This document shows, piece after piece, positions 5,583 to 5,868 of a stretch of 5,868 nt of DNA. Source of the stretch: Dehalococcoidia bacterium (lineage in GTDB: Bacteria > Chloroflexota > Dehalococcoidia > E44-bin15); NCBI GenBank assembly GCA_004377275.1, contig SOIC01000214.1, forward strand, positions 1-5,868, written 5' to 3'. Each line of letters begins with the position of its first letter. The first letter of the stretch is position 1. Made by a program: the position numbers and the translations under genes. A model generated the notes under the pieces. It was not told the origin of the DNA and did not search any database. It saw only the letters and a list, made by a program, of their open reading frames with translations.

Positions 5583-5868
5583 TGCCCAAGCAGAAGATTC
5601 GCATAAAACTCAGGGCTTTCGATCATCGGATACTAGATCAATCGGCAGGGCAGATCGTGGAGGCCGCAGAGCAGACCGGGGCTAAGGTGGTGGGGCCAGT
5701 CCCGCTGCCCACACGCATTAAGAAGTTCTGTGTTATCCGCTCCCCCCATGTGGACAAGGACTCCAGGGAGCAGTTTGAGATTCGCACTCACAAGCGACTG
5801 ATCGATATCCTGGAGCCCTCTTCCAGGACCATCGATATCCTGACGCGGCTGGATTTGCCGGCAGGGGT
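5582..5868 (+). CDS. rpsJ: 30S ribosomal protein S10, cut by window end
   Basis: S10 is a 30S head protein that also acts, as NusE, with NusB and NusG in transcription antitermination. The window holds 95 codons plus two bases, starting MPKQKIRIKLRAFDHR. With a usual length of about 102-105 residues, only some 7-10 are missing. Conserved blocks are AFDHRILD (12-19), GPVPLPTR (38-45), SPHVDKDSREQFEIRTHKR (54-72) and LDLPAG (90-95). The ATG shares its A with the fusA TGA stop. In many bacteria rpsJ leads the S10 cluster (rplC, rplD, rplW, rplB and so on), which presumably continues to the right. Joining it to fusA without tuf merges the str and S10 clusters. Confidence 0.97.
   Translation, partial: MPKQKIRIKLRAFDHRILDQSAGQIVEAAEQTGAKVVGPVPLPTRIKKFCVIRSPHVDKDSREQFEIRTHKRLIDILEPSSRTIDILTRLDLPAG

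Noticed and set aside
5801..5842. 12-nt direct repeat ATCGATATCCTG in rpsJ (5801-5812 and 5831-5842)
   Set aside because: It is in frame and encodes IDIL twice, where S10 normally has similar residues (VDIV and VDAL in E. coli). Protein constraint plus codon choice explains it.
1..5868. Novel defence, mobile or biosynthetic system
   Set aside because: Every substantial open frame with recognisable motifs is a housekeeping gene or a common hydrolase. No transposase, integrase, phage gene, CRISPR repeat or toxin-antitoxin pair is visible.

Overview
The window is a bacterial chromosome segment built around a divergent gene pair. A translation operon reads rightward: rpsL, rpsG, fusA, then a rpsJ cut by the window end. 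A three-gene cluster reads leftward: tlyA-type rRNA methyltransferase, alpha/beta hydrolase, then a purF cut by the window start. The DNA is moderately GC-rich and almost every base is coding.

Likely host: S12 has the longer Gram-positive-type loop, PurF is the Fe-S (Bacillus-like) type, and fusA runs directly into rpsJ with no tuf between them. From memory, this fusion of the str and S10 clusters without tuf fits Chloroflexota, perhaps Dehalococcoidia. That is an inference from gene order and protein style, not a database result.

Left arm (1-2365, minus strand): tlyA comes first. The hydrolase follows with only 2 nt between the tlyA stop and its best start, so the two are probably translationally coupled. 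purF follows after 54 bp that hold a good sigma-70-type promoter of its own, whose -35 box overlaps the hydrolase stop codon.

Centre (2366-2594): a 229-bp divergent intergenic region. It carries a strong rightward promoter (TTGACA, 17 nt, TAAATT with an extended -10 TG), a weaker possible leftward promoter, and a leader of about 134 nt before rpsL. The leader contains a 24-nt-spaced direct repeat and hairpins that can fold in mutually exclusive ways just before the rpsL ribosome binding site. It is the best candidate here for an uncharacterised regulatory element.

Right arm (2595-5868, plus strand): S12, S7, EF-G and S10 are packed with 1-nt, 5-nt and overlapping junctions, as expected for co-transcribed and coupled genes. 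S12 and S7 are 30S proteins, EF-G is the translocase, and S10 starts the next ribosomal-protein cluster. TlyA modifies rRNA, so both sides of the divergent promoter serve the ribosome; purF supplies purine nucleotides.

I see no mobile element, CRISPR array, tRNA or rRNA gene, and no strong evidence of a novel defence or biosynthetic system. This is mostly a conserved housekeeping region, and the interest lies in its regulatory and gene-order details.
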